A stretch of DNA of 64,000 nucleotides from an uncultured Geobacteraceae bacterium. GTDB taxonomy: Bacteria; Desulfobacterota; Desulfuromonadia; Geobacterales; Pseudopelobacteraceae. The position numbers and the translations under genes were made by a program. Shown here one piece after another: positions 39,391-48,327 of the stretch. The notes beneath the pieces are model-generated. The model saw only the letters and a program-made list of their open reading frames with translations. It searched no databases and was not told the origin of the DNA. The stretch is from contig CAIYDX010000219.1 of the NCBI GenBank assembly GCA_903925005.1, forward strand, positions 1 to 64,000, given 5' to 3'. Every line of letters begins with the position of its first letter. Position 1 is the stretch's first letter.

Positions 39391-42141
39391 TCACTCCCGT
39401 TTTCCCCACACGCTCAGCAGTGCCGGTAAAAAAGCCATAAAGACCGCCACGCTGGCGAACATGCCGAGCGACATGACCGCTCCGATGCTGAAAACTCCCT
39501 GGTGGTGCGCCACCATCAAAGCGCCGAAGCTGAAGAGGATCGTCAGGGCGTTCAGGAATACCCCGATTCCGGCGCTGCTCATGGCTACCTGCGGAGGCGT
39601 TTCGTTCCCCAGACGATACCGGTTGATGATATAGATGGCCGAGTCGATCCCCACCCCTAGTATCAGCGGCAGGACAATAATGTTGGCTGAGTTGAAGCTG
39701 ATCCCGGCCAGCCACATCCCCCCCACCATCAGCAGCAGACCGGCGGCCAGCGGCAGCGCACCGATCAGCGCAAAGCGGATGCTTTTGAAGTTGATCAGCA
39801 GGATCGCGGCGATGCCTATGAAAGCGTAACCGAAAGCTCGCAGGTAGGAATCACGCAGAATGGTCAACGACTCATAGACCATTACCGGTTCTCCGGTTGC
39901 ATGCGGAACTACCCCCTGAACCTGTTTGACAAACTCCTCCAGCGGTTCATGCTCGAAGATCTCTTTTTTAGCAGCCACCTGCAGCAGCAGTTTGCCGCTC
40001 TTGCCTACAAAGCGTTGTATCAGTTGTTCCGGTACATCGGCCTCGCTGACTCGTGACGCCTCAAGGCTCTCTTTCATCATGCGCAGTTTGTCGGGGAGTT
40101 CGGCAAACATCTCCCCTTGAAATTCACGTAGCATTCCCAGAGCGTTCTTATCCTTTTCTTTTTCCAGAGTTTTGAAAAAGCTGTCCAGAGTCGTCAGAAA
40201 GGCGGCAATTTGTAGAGCTTCCGGAGCTTTTCGAGTTTCCAGCGATTTTTTGAGCATCTCCACCCGATTACGGAAATTTTCAAAGACAGCCGGAAGGGCC
40301 ATGACCTGCATATTTTCTTCATAAGGGACCGGTTTGACCTCAGCCATGATCTGTTTCAGCGATGCCAGTTCCGCCAGCTTTGCCTCCTGCTGATCCGGAA
40401 CCAGGGCCGGCAGGTTGACTACATGATCCACGGCCGGCAGCCTTTCGAGCCGTTCAGTCAGCTGACCGGCTTCCGCCCTGTCGCGAGCGGTTACAACGGC
40501 AAAGTAACCGGAGTTCTCCTTACTGCGCATCAGTTTGTAGGCGTACGTTACCGACTGCAACCCCTTCGCTTGCAGATTCATCAGATTATAGTCGAAGCGC
40601 ATCGACAGGGCAGGGTAGAGGCAGATCAGTGACAGAGCGAGTGTTGCTGCAATGACGGTCCGAGGCTTTCCGAAGAGGGTGTAAATAAAAGTACCGCAAT
40701 CTACCCCATCCCCACCCTTACCTTCCCCTTGAAAGGGAGGGGGAAAGTCAAGATCTATTAAGTTGTTAGTCCCTTCCCCTTCAAGGGGAAGGTAAGGATG
40801 GGGTGATGGTGCATGTTTCTTGAATTGTTCCAGCAGTATCAGCATGGCCGGCAACACGGTAAAGGTAGCGATGACGCAGATAACGACCCCACCGGCGGCG
40901 ATGATGCCGAGTTCGGCAATACCCTTGAAGTCGGTGAAAGCAAAGGTGGCAAAGGCCAATGCCACGGTGGCGGCGGCCATAATAATCGAACGGATATTGG
41001 TGGAGAGACCGGTTTCGATCGCATCCATGCCGCATGCGCCTCGCTTCAGTTCCTCCTGATAGCGGAGCACAACCTGGATGCCATACTCGATCCCCAGGCC
41101 GATCAGCATGATAGCGAAGACCATCGACAGGATATTTAGATGTCCGACGGCAGCGGTGGCGAAGCCGAACGAAAGGCAGATTCCGACGATCAGCGAGACC
41201 ATCGCGGCAATCACGTTCAGCAAACCGCGAAAGGCGAACAGTAGCAGTATAACAGTCAGCGTCAAAGAGAGAATGGTGGCAATTTCCAGGTCGTGCTTGC
41301 TGGTGGCCATCTCTTCGTATTCTAGGACCGGCACGCCGGTCAATCCTCCGGTAACCCCCTTAAACTCCGGTTTTTTCAGGATTTCGTCCAGCGCCGCGCG
41401 GGCAGCCTTGATCGACTTTTCCGAGGCGACAAAGCTCCCCTCATCCTTGACCGGCAGCATGGTAATTACCTGCTGTTTACCGGCGTTCTCCAACATGGAT
41501 GGTTTGCCATCACCGCCGCCTTTCAGGAACGAATCCATCGACAAGCCGCTTGTTTTGCCGTCAAAGGCCTTGAAACCCTTGTCCAGCGTGGTCAGCATGA
41601 AGGTGATGCTTTGTAGAGACGCATGATCATGCGTCTCTACGGAAGACGCCAAATAACTGTCGATTTGACCGGTCAGGCTAGTAAAGAGCGTTTGCACAGA
41701 AGGCGCGGCGGCCAAATCTTTCAATACCGGCGCCGCCATTGTCAAGGTTTTACGCAAATTTTTAATGTCGTCAAGTGGCATGAACAAAAGGCCGTTGGTA
41801 CGGAAGTAGGGGAGGCCGCCGGGGTAGAAAACATCCCTGAATAATCCTCGCTCCTTGTTCAGGGTTGCGTACAGTGCATCAGCAGCCTTGGTTGATTTAG
41901 CCGCGTCTTCTGACTCTATCACCGCGACAATCTCTTCCTGATCACCGAATTCGGCGCGATAGGCACGGTAATCGACCTGGAAGGCGGTGTTACTCGGCAT
42001 AAGATCGTCGCGACCTGTCAAAAACGTCATGTTCCTGACCGTGTAGGCAACTGAGATGGCTGAAAATAACAGGGCAAACATCAGAATCGAACGGGGATGT
42101 TTCGATATGAAAGCGAACAGACGGCTATGTTTGTTGGACAC
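39391..42141 (-). CDS. MMPL/RND family transporter
   Basis: 916 aa; two RND-like halves with GLGIEYGIQV and GVGIDSAIYIINRY motifs. Confidence 0.92.
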   Translation of the reverse strand: MSNKHSRLFAFISKHPRSILMFALLFSAISVAYTVRNMTFLTGRDDLMPSNTAFQVDYRAYRAEFGDQEEIVAVIESEDAAKSTKAADALYATLNKERGLFRDVFYPGGLPYFRTNGLLFMPLDDIKNLRKTLTMAAPVLKDLAAAPSVQTLFTSLTGQIDSYLASSVETHDHASLQSITFMLTTLDKGFKAFDGKTSGLSMDSFLKGGGDGKPSMLENAGKQQVITMLPVKDEGSFVASEKSIKAARAALDEILKKPEFKGVTGGLTGVPVLEYEEMATSKHDLEIATILSLTLTVILLLFAFRGLLNVIAAMVSLIVGICLSFGFATAAVGHLNILSMVFAIMLIGLGIEYGIQVVLRYQEELKRGACGMDAIETGLSTNIRSIIMAAATVALAFATFAFTDFKGIAELGIIAAGGVVICVIATFTVLPAMLILLEQFKKHAPSPHPYLPLEGEGTNNLIDLDFPPPFQGEGKGGDGVDCGTFIYTLFGKPRTVIAATLALSLICLYPALSMRFDYNLMNLQAKGLQSVTYAYKLMRSKENSGYFAVVTARDRAEAGQLTERLERLPAVDHVVNLPALVPDQQEAKLAELASLKQIMAEVKPVPYEENMQVMALPAVFENFRNRVEMLKKSLETRKAPEALQIAAFLTTLDSFFKTLEKEKDKNALGMLREFQGEMFAELPDKLRMMKESLEASRVSEADVPEQLIQRFVGKSGKLLLQVAAKKEIFEHEPLEEFVKQVQGVVPHATGEPVMVYESLTILRDSYLRAFGYAFIGIAAILLINFKSIRFALIGALPLAAGLLLMVGGMWLAGISFNSANIIVLPLILGVGIDSAIYIINRYRLGNETPPQVAMSSAGIGVFLNALTILFSFGALMVAHHQGVFSIGAVMSLGMFASVAVFMAFLPALLSVWGKRE
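40704..40804. repeat. Imperfect palindromic interspersed-type element inside the MMPL CDS
   Basis: CTTACCTTCCCCTTGAA (40717-40733) and its exact reverse complement TTCAAGGGGAAGGTAAG (40780-40796), flanked by CCCCATCC / GGATGGGG. Confidence 0.85.
41613..41640. repeat. Perfect 28-bp palindrome inside the MMPL CDS
   Basis: GTAGAGACGCATGATCATGCGTCTCTAC equals its own reverse complement. Confidence 0.95.
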
Positions 42142-42314
42142 GAGGGCTCCTTAGATAAAATGCACGATCCTGAATAGCATCGGAAGCGGTTAAAAGTCAA
42201 TCTGATGGGGAGATCTGTTTTGATGGAGGAAGCTTAGTACGTTATGTATCAGGCACTGAAATCGAAATGTATTGCCCCTTTACAGGAATTTGTGCTACTG
42301 TGTTCAAGTTCGTG

Positions 42315-42347
42315 AACCACAGAGCTCACCATGCCCTGTGGTTTTTT
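42315..42347. terminator. Hairpin AACCACAG...CTGTGGTTTTTT
   Basis: Stem followed by T tract upstream of ABC-F gene 1. Confidence 0.65.
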
Positions 42348-42426
42348 ATTTCTTGTTCCGATAAATCGGGATAAGTGCGTGAACGAAAATATTTCCAACT
42401 TTCAAAATGAGGAGTACCAGACCAGC

Positions 42427-44064
42427 ATGATTGCAGCATCTAATATCACCCTTTCTTACGGTAAACGAGTACTTTTCAAAGACGTCAACATCAAGTTCAC
42501 CCCCGGTAACTGTTATGGGTTGATCGGCGCAAACGGGGCAGGGAAATCGACGTTTCTCAAAATTCTCGCTGGCGAGCTTGATGCCGATAAAGGGGAAATC
42601 ATAGTCGGTCCACGGGAGCGGATTGCGGTTCTTCGACAGGACCAGTTTGCCTTTGACGAAGAAACCGTATTCAACACGGTTATCATGGGACACAAGCGGA
42701 TGTATGATGTCATGACGGAACGCGAGGCGATTTACGCCAAAGCTGAATTTTCCGAAGCGGATGGAGTACGTTCCGCCGAACTTGAAAGCGAATTTGCCGA
42801 GATGAACGGCTATGAGGCTGAATCCGAGGCTGCGGTGCTTTTGAACGGTCTCGGCATACCGGAAGAGCTGCGGACAAAACAGATGAAGGAGCTGGAGGCG
42901 GGGGACAAGGTGCGTGTCCTGCTGGCCCAGGCCCTGTTCGGCAGCCCGGACGTACTGCTGCTGGACGAGCCTACCAACAATCTCGATCTGAAATCTATAC
43001 AGTGGCTGGAAGAGTTTCTGTTCCGGTTTCCGAATACCGTTATTGTCGTGTCTCATGACCGTCACTTTCTCAATCAGGTATGTACGCATACCGCAGATAT
43101 CGACTTTGGGCGGATTCAGATTTATGTCGGCAACTACGATTTCTGGTATCACGCCAGTCAGCTAAACTTAAAGCAGAAGCAGAACGAAAACCGTAAAGTA
43201 TCCGAAAGGGCTGACGAACTTAAAGCCTTTATCCAGCGCTTCAGCTCCAATGCCTCCAAAGCGAAACAGGCGACGTCGCGCCGGAAACTGCTTGATAAAC
43301 TCACTCTGGAGGATATGCCGACCTCATCCAGAAAATATCCTCACGTGGTCTTCAAGCCGGAGCGCCCCTGTGGCGATATCATCCTGGAAATCCAGGGGCT
43401 TACCAAAGAAATCGACGGGGTCAAGGTGTTGAATAATTTTGACCTGATCGTACGCAAAGGGGACAAGATTGCGTTCGTTGGCGGCAGCACCCTTGCTCGT
43501 ACGACACTTTTTCAGATTCTTGCCGGTGAGTTGGAACCGGACAGCGGCAGCTTTCGCTGGGGTATTACCATTACCAGCGCCTATTTCCCCAAGGAAAACA
43601 GCCAGTACTTTGAACGCGAGATGACTTTGATCGAATGGCTGGGGCAGTATTCACCCCCAACCGAAGGTGAAACCTTTGCGCGCGGTTTCCTCGGCAGAAT
43701 GCTCTTCTCCGGCGAAGAGGCGATGAAAAAAACCACCGTGCTATCTGGTGGCGAAAAGGTTCGCTGTATGCTGTCGCGTATGATGCTGACCGCCGCCAAT
43801 GTAATTATCCTTGATGAACCGACCAATCACCTCGATCTCGAATCGATCACCGCCCTTAACGATGGCCTGATTGCGTTCAGTGAAGTGATTATGTTCGCCT
43901 CGCACGACCATGAATTTGTCTCAACGGTCGCCAACCGGATTGTCGAGATCACTCCAGGGGGCGTAATCGACCGCACCATGGGCTTTGAAGAGTATATGGA
44001 AAGTGCAGACGTATCACAGGAACGGGATGAACTGTATCATGGCCATGCTGATTTGAGCCTGTAG
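42427..44064 (+). CDS. ABC-F family ATPase (YbiT-like) with atypical second Walker A
   Basis: NBD1 GANGAGKST / KELEAGDKVRV / LLLDEPTNNLD; NBD2 GGSTLARTT / LSGGEKVRC / ILDEPTNHLD. ATG 42427 within ORF 42331..44064. Confidence 0.93.
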   Translation: MIAASNITLSYGKRVLFKDVNIKFTPGNCYGLIGANGAGKSTFLKILAGELDADKGEIIVGPRERIAVLRQDQFAFDEETVFNTVIMGHKRMYDVMTEREAIYAKAEFSEADGVRSAELESEFAEMNGYEAESEAAVLLNGLGIPEELRTKQMKELEAGDKVRVLLAQALFGSPDVLLLDEPTNNLDLKSIQWLEEFLFRFPNTVIVVSHDRHFLNQVCTHTADIDFGRIQIYVGNYDFWYHASQLNLKQKQNENRKVSERADELKAFIQRFSSNASKAKQATSRRKLLDKLTLEDMPTSSRKYPHVVFKPERPCGDIILEIQGLTKEIDGVKVLNNFDLIVRKGDKIAFVGGSTLARTTLFQILAGELEPDSGSFRWGITITSAYFPKENSQYFEREMTLIEWLGQYSPPTEGETFARGFLGRMLFSGEEAMKKTTVLSGGEKVRCMLSRMMLTAANVIILDEPTNHLDLESITALNDGLIAFSEVIMFASHDHEFVSTVANRIVEITPGGVIDRTMGFEEYMESADVSQERDELYHGHADLSL

Positions 44065-44078
44065 TCTTGGGACAAGTT

Positions 44079-44120
44079 GTATAAAAAGCCACAGGGACAT
44101 CTCTCTGTGGCTTTTTATAC
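44079..44120. terminator. Bidirectional-looking terminator
   Basis: GTATAAAAAGCCACAG (44079-44094) and perfect reverse complement CTGTGGCTTTTTATAC (44105-44120). Confidence 0.9.
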
Positions 44121-44132
44121 ACCGGAGCAACA

Positions 44133-44570
44133 ATGATTTCACCTTCGACCCTAAATATTAACTGGCTGAAGCCCGATATTGAGGAAGAATGCTGGGAGTT
44201 TTTTAATCATCCGGCCAAGCAGGAGTGGTATGGTTCTCATGCCGTCACGTGGGAACGGATTGTTTCCCGGTTTGACTACGGGGAGCTGGTCGCCTATCCT
44301 CGCGGTGAGTCGGTCGGCGAAATCCCGGTGGCGCTTTCATATCACCGCTATGAAGAGTACCAGACCTATCTTGCCCGGGCGAAACGGGGCTATAGAAAGA
44401 ACTATTCCAAGATGGAGGATGCTCTGCAGTGTGCCGGTTCTCTGTCTCTCAAAGCGCCGATAATCCTTTGCTCCAACAGGCAAGGACTCCTCTTTTCCGG
44501 TTACCGGCGGCTCTGCCTTGCGTGGAATTACGGCATGATCCCGTATGTCTGGCTGGTAAGTTTGGATTAG
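44133..44570 (+). CDS. Hypothetical protein
   Basis: 145 aa ORF with GGAGCAACAATG start context; no family recognised. Confidence 0.65.
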   Translation: MISPSTLNINWLKPDIEEECWEFFNHPAKQEWYGSHAVTWERIVSRFDYGELVAYPRGESVGEIPVALSYHRYEEYQTYLARAKRGYRKNYSKMEDALQCAGSLSLKAPIILCSNRQGLLFSGYRRLCLAWNYGMIPYVWLVSLD

Positions 44571-44606
44571 TTGCCAAACCGTTCAAAAGCACTTAAAACA
44601 AATAAC

Positions 44607-44787
44607 TCAAAGGCAATAGAACGCGGATCAAGTCTGATGAAACAACTAAGTGTCTGTAAGCTGCTAAATATGCAGCAACAGTCACTAACGATTTAAGCGG
44701 ATATACACGGATCAACAAGGCAGAAATAAGTATTAGAATCCGCGAAAATCTGCTCAATCTGCGTCATCCGCGTTCTATTGCCTTTGA
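44607..44787. repeat. MITE-like non-coding element bounded by 22-bp inverted repeats
   Basis: TCAAAGGCAATAGAACGCGGAT (44607-44628) and perfect reverse complement ATCCGCGTTCTATTGCCTTTGA (44766-44787), internal GCGGAT/ACGGAT repeats. Confidence 0.85.
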
Positions 44788-44842
44788 TTTGCTCTAATAA
44801 AGGCAAAGACTATTAATGCGATAGAACCAGGAGTTTAAAGTA

Positions 44843-46477
44843 ATGATTCAATTATCAAACATATCCAGACAGCATGGCTCACAGGTTCTGTTTTTGAATG
44901 CATCCTGCCAGATCCTCCCCGGAACGCATACCGGCCTGGTCGGCCCGAACGGTGCCGGCAAAACTACTATTTTCAGAATTATATCCGGTGAAGAAGAACC
45001 GGATTCCGGCGAGGTGATTCTTCCTAAAAAGACCACGATAGGTTATTTCTCACAAGAAGTTGGTGATATGTCCGGCCGCTCTGCGCTTGAAGAAGTAATG
45101 GCTACCTGTGGCTCTACCGTCCGTTTGGCGGCGGAGATGAAGGAGATGGAAGCGGCAATGTGCGAGCCGCAGTCCGATGATGAGATGACTGCGCTTCTGG
45201 AGCGGTATGGCACAGCGGTAGAGGAGTTTGAACATATGGAAGGGTACGACCTCGATTCCCGCGCCCAAGCAGTTTTGACCGGGCTCGGAATCGGCCCTGA
45301 CCGTTATAATCATCCGGTAGAATCATTCAGCGGTGGGTGGAAAATGCGTATCGCACTGGCCAGTATCCTGACTCTCAAGCCGGACGTACTGCTGCTGGAC
45401 GAACCGACCAACCATCTTGACGTCGAATCGATCATCTGGCTGGAAGAGTGGCTCTCCAGCGAATTTAAAGGGGCGCTCCTGATGACCAGCCACGATCGCG
45501 ATTTCATGAACCGCGTCGTGACCAGAATCATCGAAGTTGCCAACTCTACCGTCACAACATATGGCGGAAATTATGATTTCTATGAGCGAGAGCGAGATAT
45601 ACGCCTGGATCAGCTGATTGCATCACACAAGCGGCAACAGGACATGCTTGCCAAGGAGGAGGAGTTCATTGCCCGCTTTGCCGCCCGCGCTTCTCACGCC
45701 GCACAGGTGCAGTCACGGGTCAAGAAGCTGGAAAAGATCGAACGGATCGAGATTCCCGCCGAAGAGCGCGCCGTCCGCTTTGGTTTTGCCGAGCCGCCGC
45801 GCAGCGGTGACGACGTGGCTGCTTTTACGGACCTCGGCAAGGTCTGGATGACGCCGGACGGGCAGGAGAAACCGGTTTTCCACGGCGTAACCGGTATGGT
45901 TAAACGTCTTAACAAGATTGCCGTAGTCGGTGTGAATGGTGCCGGCAAGTCGACCTTTCTCAAAATACTGGCCAGTCAGACCGAAGCGACAACCGGCAGC
46001 ATGACTATTGGCGCCAATGTCGAAATCGGCTATTTCAGCCAGCATGCGATGGAACTGCTTGATCCGAGAAAGACAATCTTCGAAACCATGCAGGATTACA
46101 TGCCGCTCGCCACAATCGGCACAATTCGCAATCTGCTCGGCGCATTCCTCTTTTCCGGCGACACCGTGGATAAGCGTATAGAGAACCTCTCGGGTGGTGA
46201 GAAGAGCAGGGTGGTACTGGCTACGATTCTGGCCCGTCCGGTTAATTTCCTGATCCTTGACGAACCTACCAATCATCTGGATATCCGCTCCCGCGAGATG
46301 CTGCTTGAAACTCTCAGGAACTTCGGCGGGACGATTGTTCTGGTCAGTCATGACCGACATTTTCTCCGATTATTGGTAGATCGCGTTTTTGAGGTTGATC
46401 ATGGCGAGATGCGGGTGTATGAAGGAACTTATGATTATTACCTTTCGAAGAGTCATCATGCGGCGGGCTGCAGATAA
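44843..46477 (+). CDS. ABC-F family ATPase
   Basis: 544 aa; [17 protein letters not shown] and GVNGAGKST/LSGGEKSR. Confidence 0.95.
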   Translation: MIQLSNISRQHGSQVLFLNASCQILPGTHTGLVGPNGAGKTTIFRIISGEEEPDSGEVILPKKTTIGYFSQEVGDMSGRSALEEVMATCGSTVRLAAEMKEMEAAMCEPQSDDEMTALLERYGTAVEEFEHMEGYDLDSRAQAVLTGLGIGPDRYNHPVESFSGGWKMRIALASILTLKPDVLLLDEPTNHLDVESIIWLEEWLSSEFKGALLMTSHDRDFMNRVVTRIIEVANSTVTTYGGNYDFYERERDIRLDQLIASHKRQQDMLAKEEEFIARFAARASHAAQVQSRVKKLEKIERIEIPAEERAVRFGFAEPPRSGDDVAAFTDLGKVWMTPDGQEKPVFHGVTGMVKRLNKIAVVGVNGAGKSTFLKILASQTEATTGSMTIGANVEIGYFSQHAMELLDPRKTIFETMQDYMPLATIGTIRNLLGAFLFSGDTVDKRIENLSGGEKSRVVLATILARPVNFLILDEPTNHLDIRSREMLLETLRNFGGTIVLVSHDRHFLRLLVDRVFEVDHGEMRVYEGTYDYYLSKSHHAAGCR

Positions 46478-46507
46478 AATCCTGCGATAAAAAAAGGAGA
46501 AATTAAC

Positions 46508-46666
46508 ATGGCCAAGCCGAATTATTCGTTTGAAAAACGCAAGAAGGAACTGGAGCGGCAAAAGAAAAAGGATGAAAAGAAGGCGCGCAAGAGTGAGCCT
46601 AACAGTGACGGATCGGAAGAAACCGAAGGTGCTGAAGGGCAGGAAACGGCTGCCGAGGAAGCTTGA
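46508..46666 (+). CDS. Small highly charged protein (52 aa), not in supplied ORF track
   Basis: ATG 46508 behind AAAGGAG: MAKPNYSFEKRKKELERQKKKDEKKARKSEPNSDGSEETEGAEGQETAAEEA*. Confidence 0.75.
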   Translation: MAKPNYSFEKRKKELERQKKKDEKKARKSEPNSDGSEETEGAEGQETAAEEA

Positions 46667-46704
46667 ACCTGAACCGGCACTTGTGAACTGTTTTTTATTG
46701 GATT

Positions 46705-46753
46705 AAAAAACGGAGCGCCCTTCTTTATATCAAAGAAGATGCTCCGTTTTTTT
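46705..46753. terminator. Bidirectional terminator between the small charged ORF and the helicase
   Basis: AAAAAACGGAGC...TTCTTT/AAAGAA...GCTCCGTTTTTTT. Confidence 0.9.
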
Positions 46754-48140
46754 ATGCCTGTTCGGTTGCCGTGACAGCCGCCTGATCACCAGCCGGTTGC
46801 GGCTTTCTCTTGCGTCGCCTCGGCTTCTTTTTTACTTCCGCTTCAGACGAAGGAGCTGTAACTGCCGGCTTGGCAACAACTGCAGCCGGCTTTTTATGAG
46901 GAGCCGCGACAGGTCGTCTGCTCTTGTCGTTACCTCGCCCGGCACCCGGTTTGTCCCGCTTGATATCCTGAACCCGTTTCGGCCTGGCGGTCCGGACATA
47001 ATCGAGAACATACAAATCATCATCTGCCCATTCAGTCGGAATTTTGGTTTTAATATACTCCTCAATCGCCTCCAGGAAGAAGGCGCCATCCTCATCAGCC
47101 AGGGAAATTGCTTTTCCCTCGGCGCCGGCCCGCGCGGTCCTCCCGATGCGATGGACATAATCCTCGCAATCCTGCGGCAGATCGTAGTTGATGACGTGCG
47201 AGACGCCGTCAATATGCAGGCCTCGTGATGCGACATCGGTAGCAATCAGGATCGGCAACGAGCCGTCTTTGAAGTTGTCCAGGATTTTCATCCGTTTGCG
47301 CTGTTCAACGTCTCCCGAAATAACTTTACAAGGAAAACTATTGGCATTCAGGAGGTTATGCAGATGTTCAGCCTCGCGTTTGGTGTTGATGAAAATCATC
47401 GTGCGTGCCATGCCTTCACGCCGCAAAAGTCCCAGGAGCAGTGAAAATTTTTCTTTACGGGAACAGTGAAACAGTAGCTGTTCCACCCTTTCGGCGGTCA
47501 TGGCTTCCGGAGTTACCGAAACTTTGGTCGGCGAATTCATGAATTCATACGCCAATTCCATGACTTTTGGATTGAGGGTCGCAGAAAACATCAGGTTCTG
47601 ACGTTTCTCAAATGTCGGCAGCTTCCGGAGGATAAAACGCAGATCGGCAATAAATCCGAGATCGAACATCCGGTCAGCCTCGTCAATTACCAGTACCTCG
47701 ATATCCTTCAGACTGTAGATCTTCTGCTTGAGGTAATCGATCAAACGCCCCGGTGTGCCGACGACAATATCGGCACCGTCCAAAAGGGCGTTCTTCTGTT
47801 TCATATAATCCACTCCGCCATAAATCGCCTGGACGGTAAAACCGCAGTGGGCACCCAACTGTTTGGCGTCCGCATCGATTTGAACAACCAGTTCACGGGT
47901 CGGCGCCAGAATCAGTGCGCGTGGTCTGCCGGCAGGCTGTTTGTTTGCCAGCAAACAAGTAAAGAGTGAAATCAGAAAGGCGGCTGTTTTGCCGGTGCCG
48001 GTCTGAGCCTGACCGGCAATATCAGTTCCCGTCAGGGTAATTGGGAGGGTCTGTTCCTGAATCGGGGTGCATTCGCTGAAACCTGCTTCGGCAATGGCTC
48101 GTAGCACCTGTTCCGGAATTGGAAGTTCTTCAAATCTCAT
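46752..48140 (-). CDS. DEAD-box ATP-dependent RNA helicase (RhlE/RhlB-like)
   Basis: 462 aa; AQTGTGKTAAF, VIDEADRMFDLGF, HRIGRTARAG, basic C-terminus. Confidence 0.95.
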   Translation of the reverse strand: MRFEELPIPEQVLRAIAEAGFSECTPIQEQTLPITLTGTDIAGQAQTGTGKTAAFLISLFTCLLANKQPAGRPRALILAPTRELVVQIDADAKQLGAHCGFTVQAIYGGVDYMKQKNALLDGADIVVGTPGRLIDYLKQKIYSLKDIEVLVIDEADRMFDLGFIADLRFILRKLPTFEKRQNLMFSATLNPKVMELAYEFMNSPTKVSVTPEAMTAERVEQLLFHCSRKEKFSLLLGLLRREGMARTMIFINTKREAEHLHNLLNANSFPCKVISGDVEQRKRMKILDNFKDGSLPILIATDVASRGLHIDGVSHVINYDLPQDCEDYVHRIGRTARAGAEGKAISLADEDGAFFLEAIEEYIKTKIPTEWADDDLYVLDYVRTARPKRVQDIKRDKPGAGRGNDKSRRPVAAPHKKPAAVVAKPAVTAPSSEAEVKKKPRRRKRKPQPAGDQAAVTATEQA

Positions 48141-48327
48141 ACTGGTTCCTTTTGTGTTGCATCTATTTGTTCTTATCGGAGTACCATATACCGTGGAGTT
48201 AAGTCTGGCAATCGAAAGATGATGCCGCTCCGCCTGTAAACCTCCATAAATCCTTGCCAGAAAAGCTTTGACAAATCGGAAGCCCTTCTTCTATTATGAC
48301 ACGAATTTACCATAAGGACTCCATCAA

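Noticed and set aside
42346-43152. 268-aa minus-strand ORF
   Set aside because: Antisense to the ABC-F gene, no domain.
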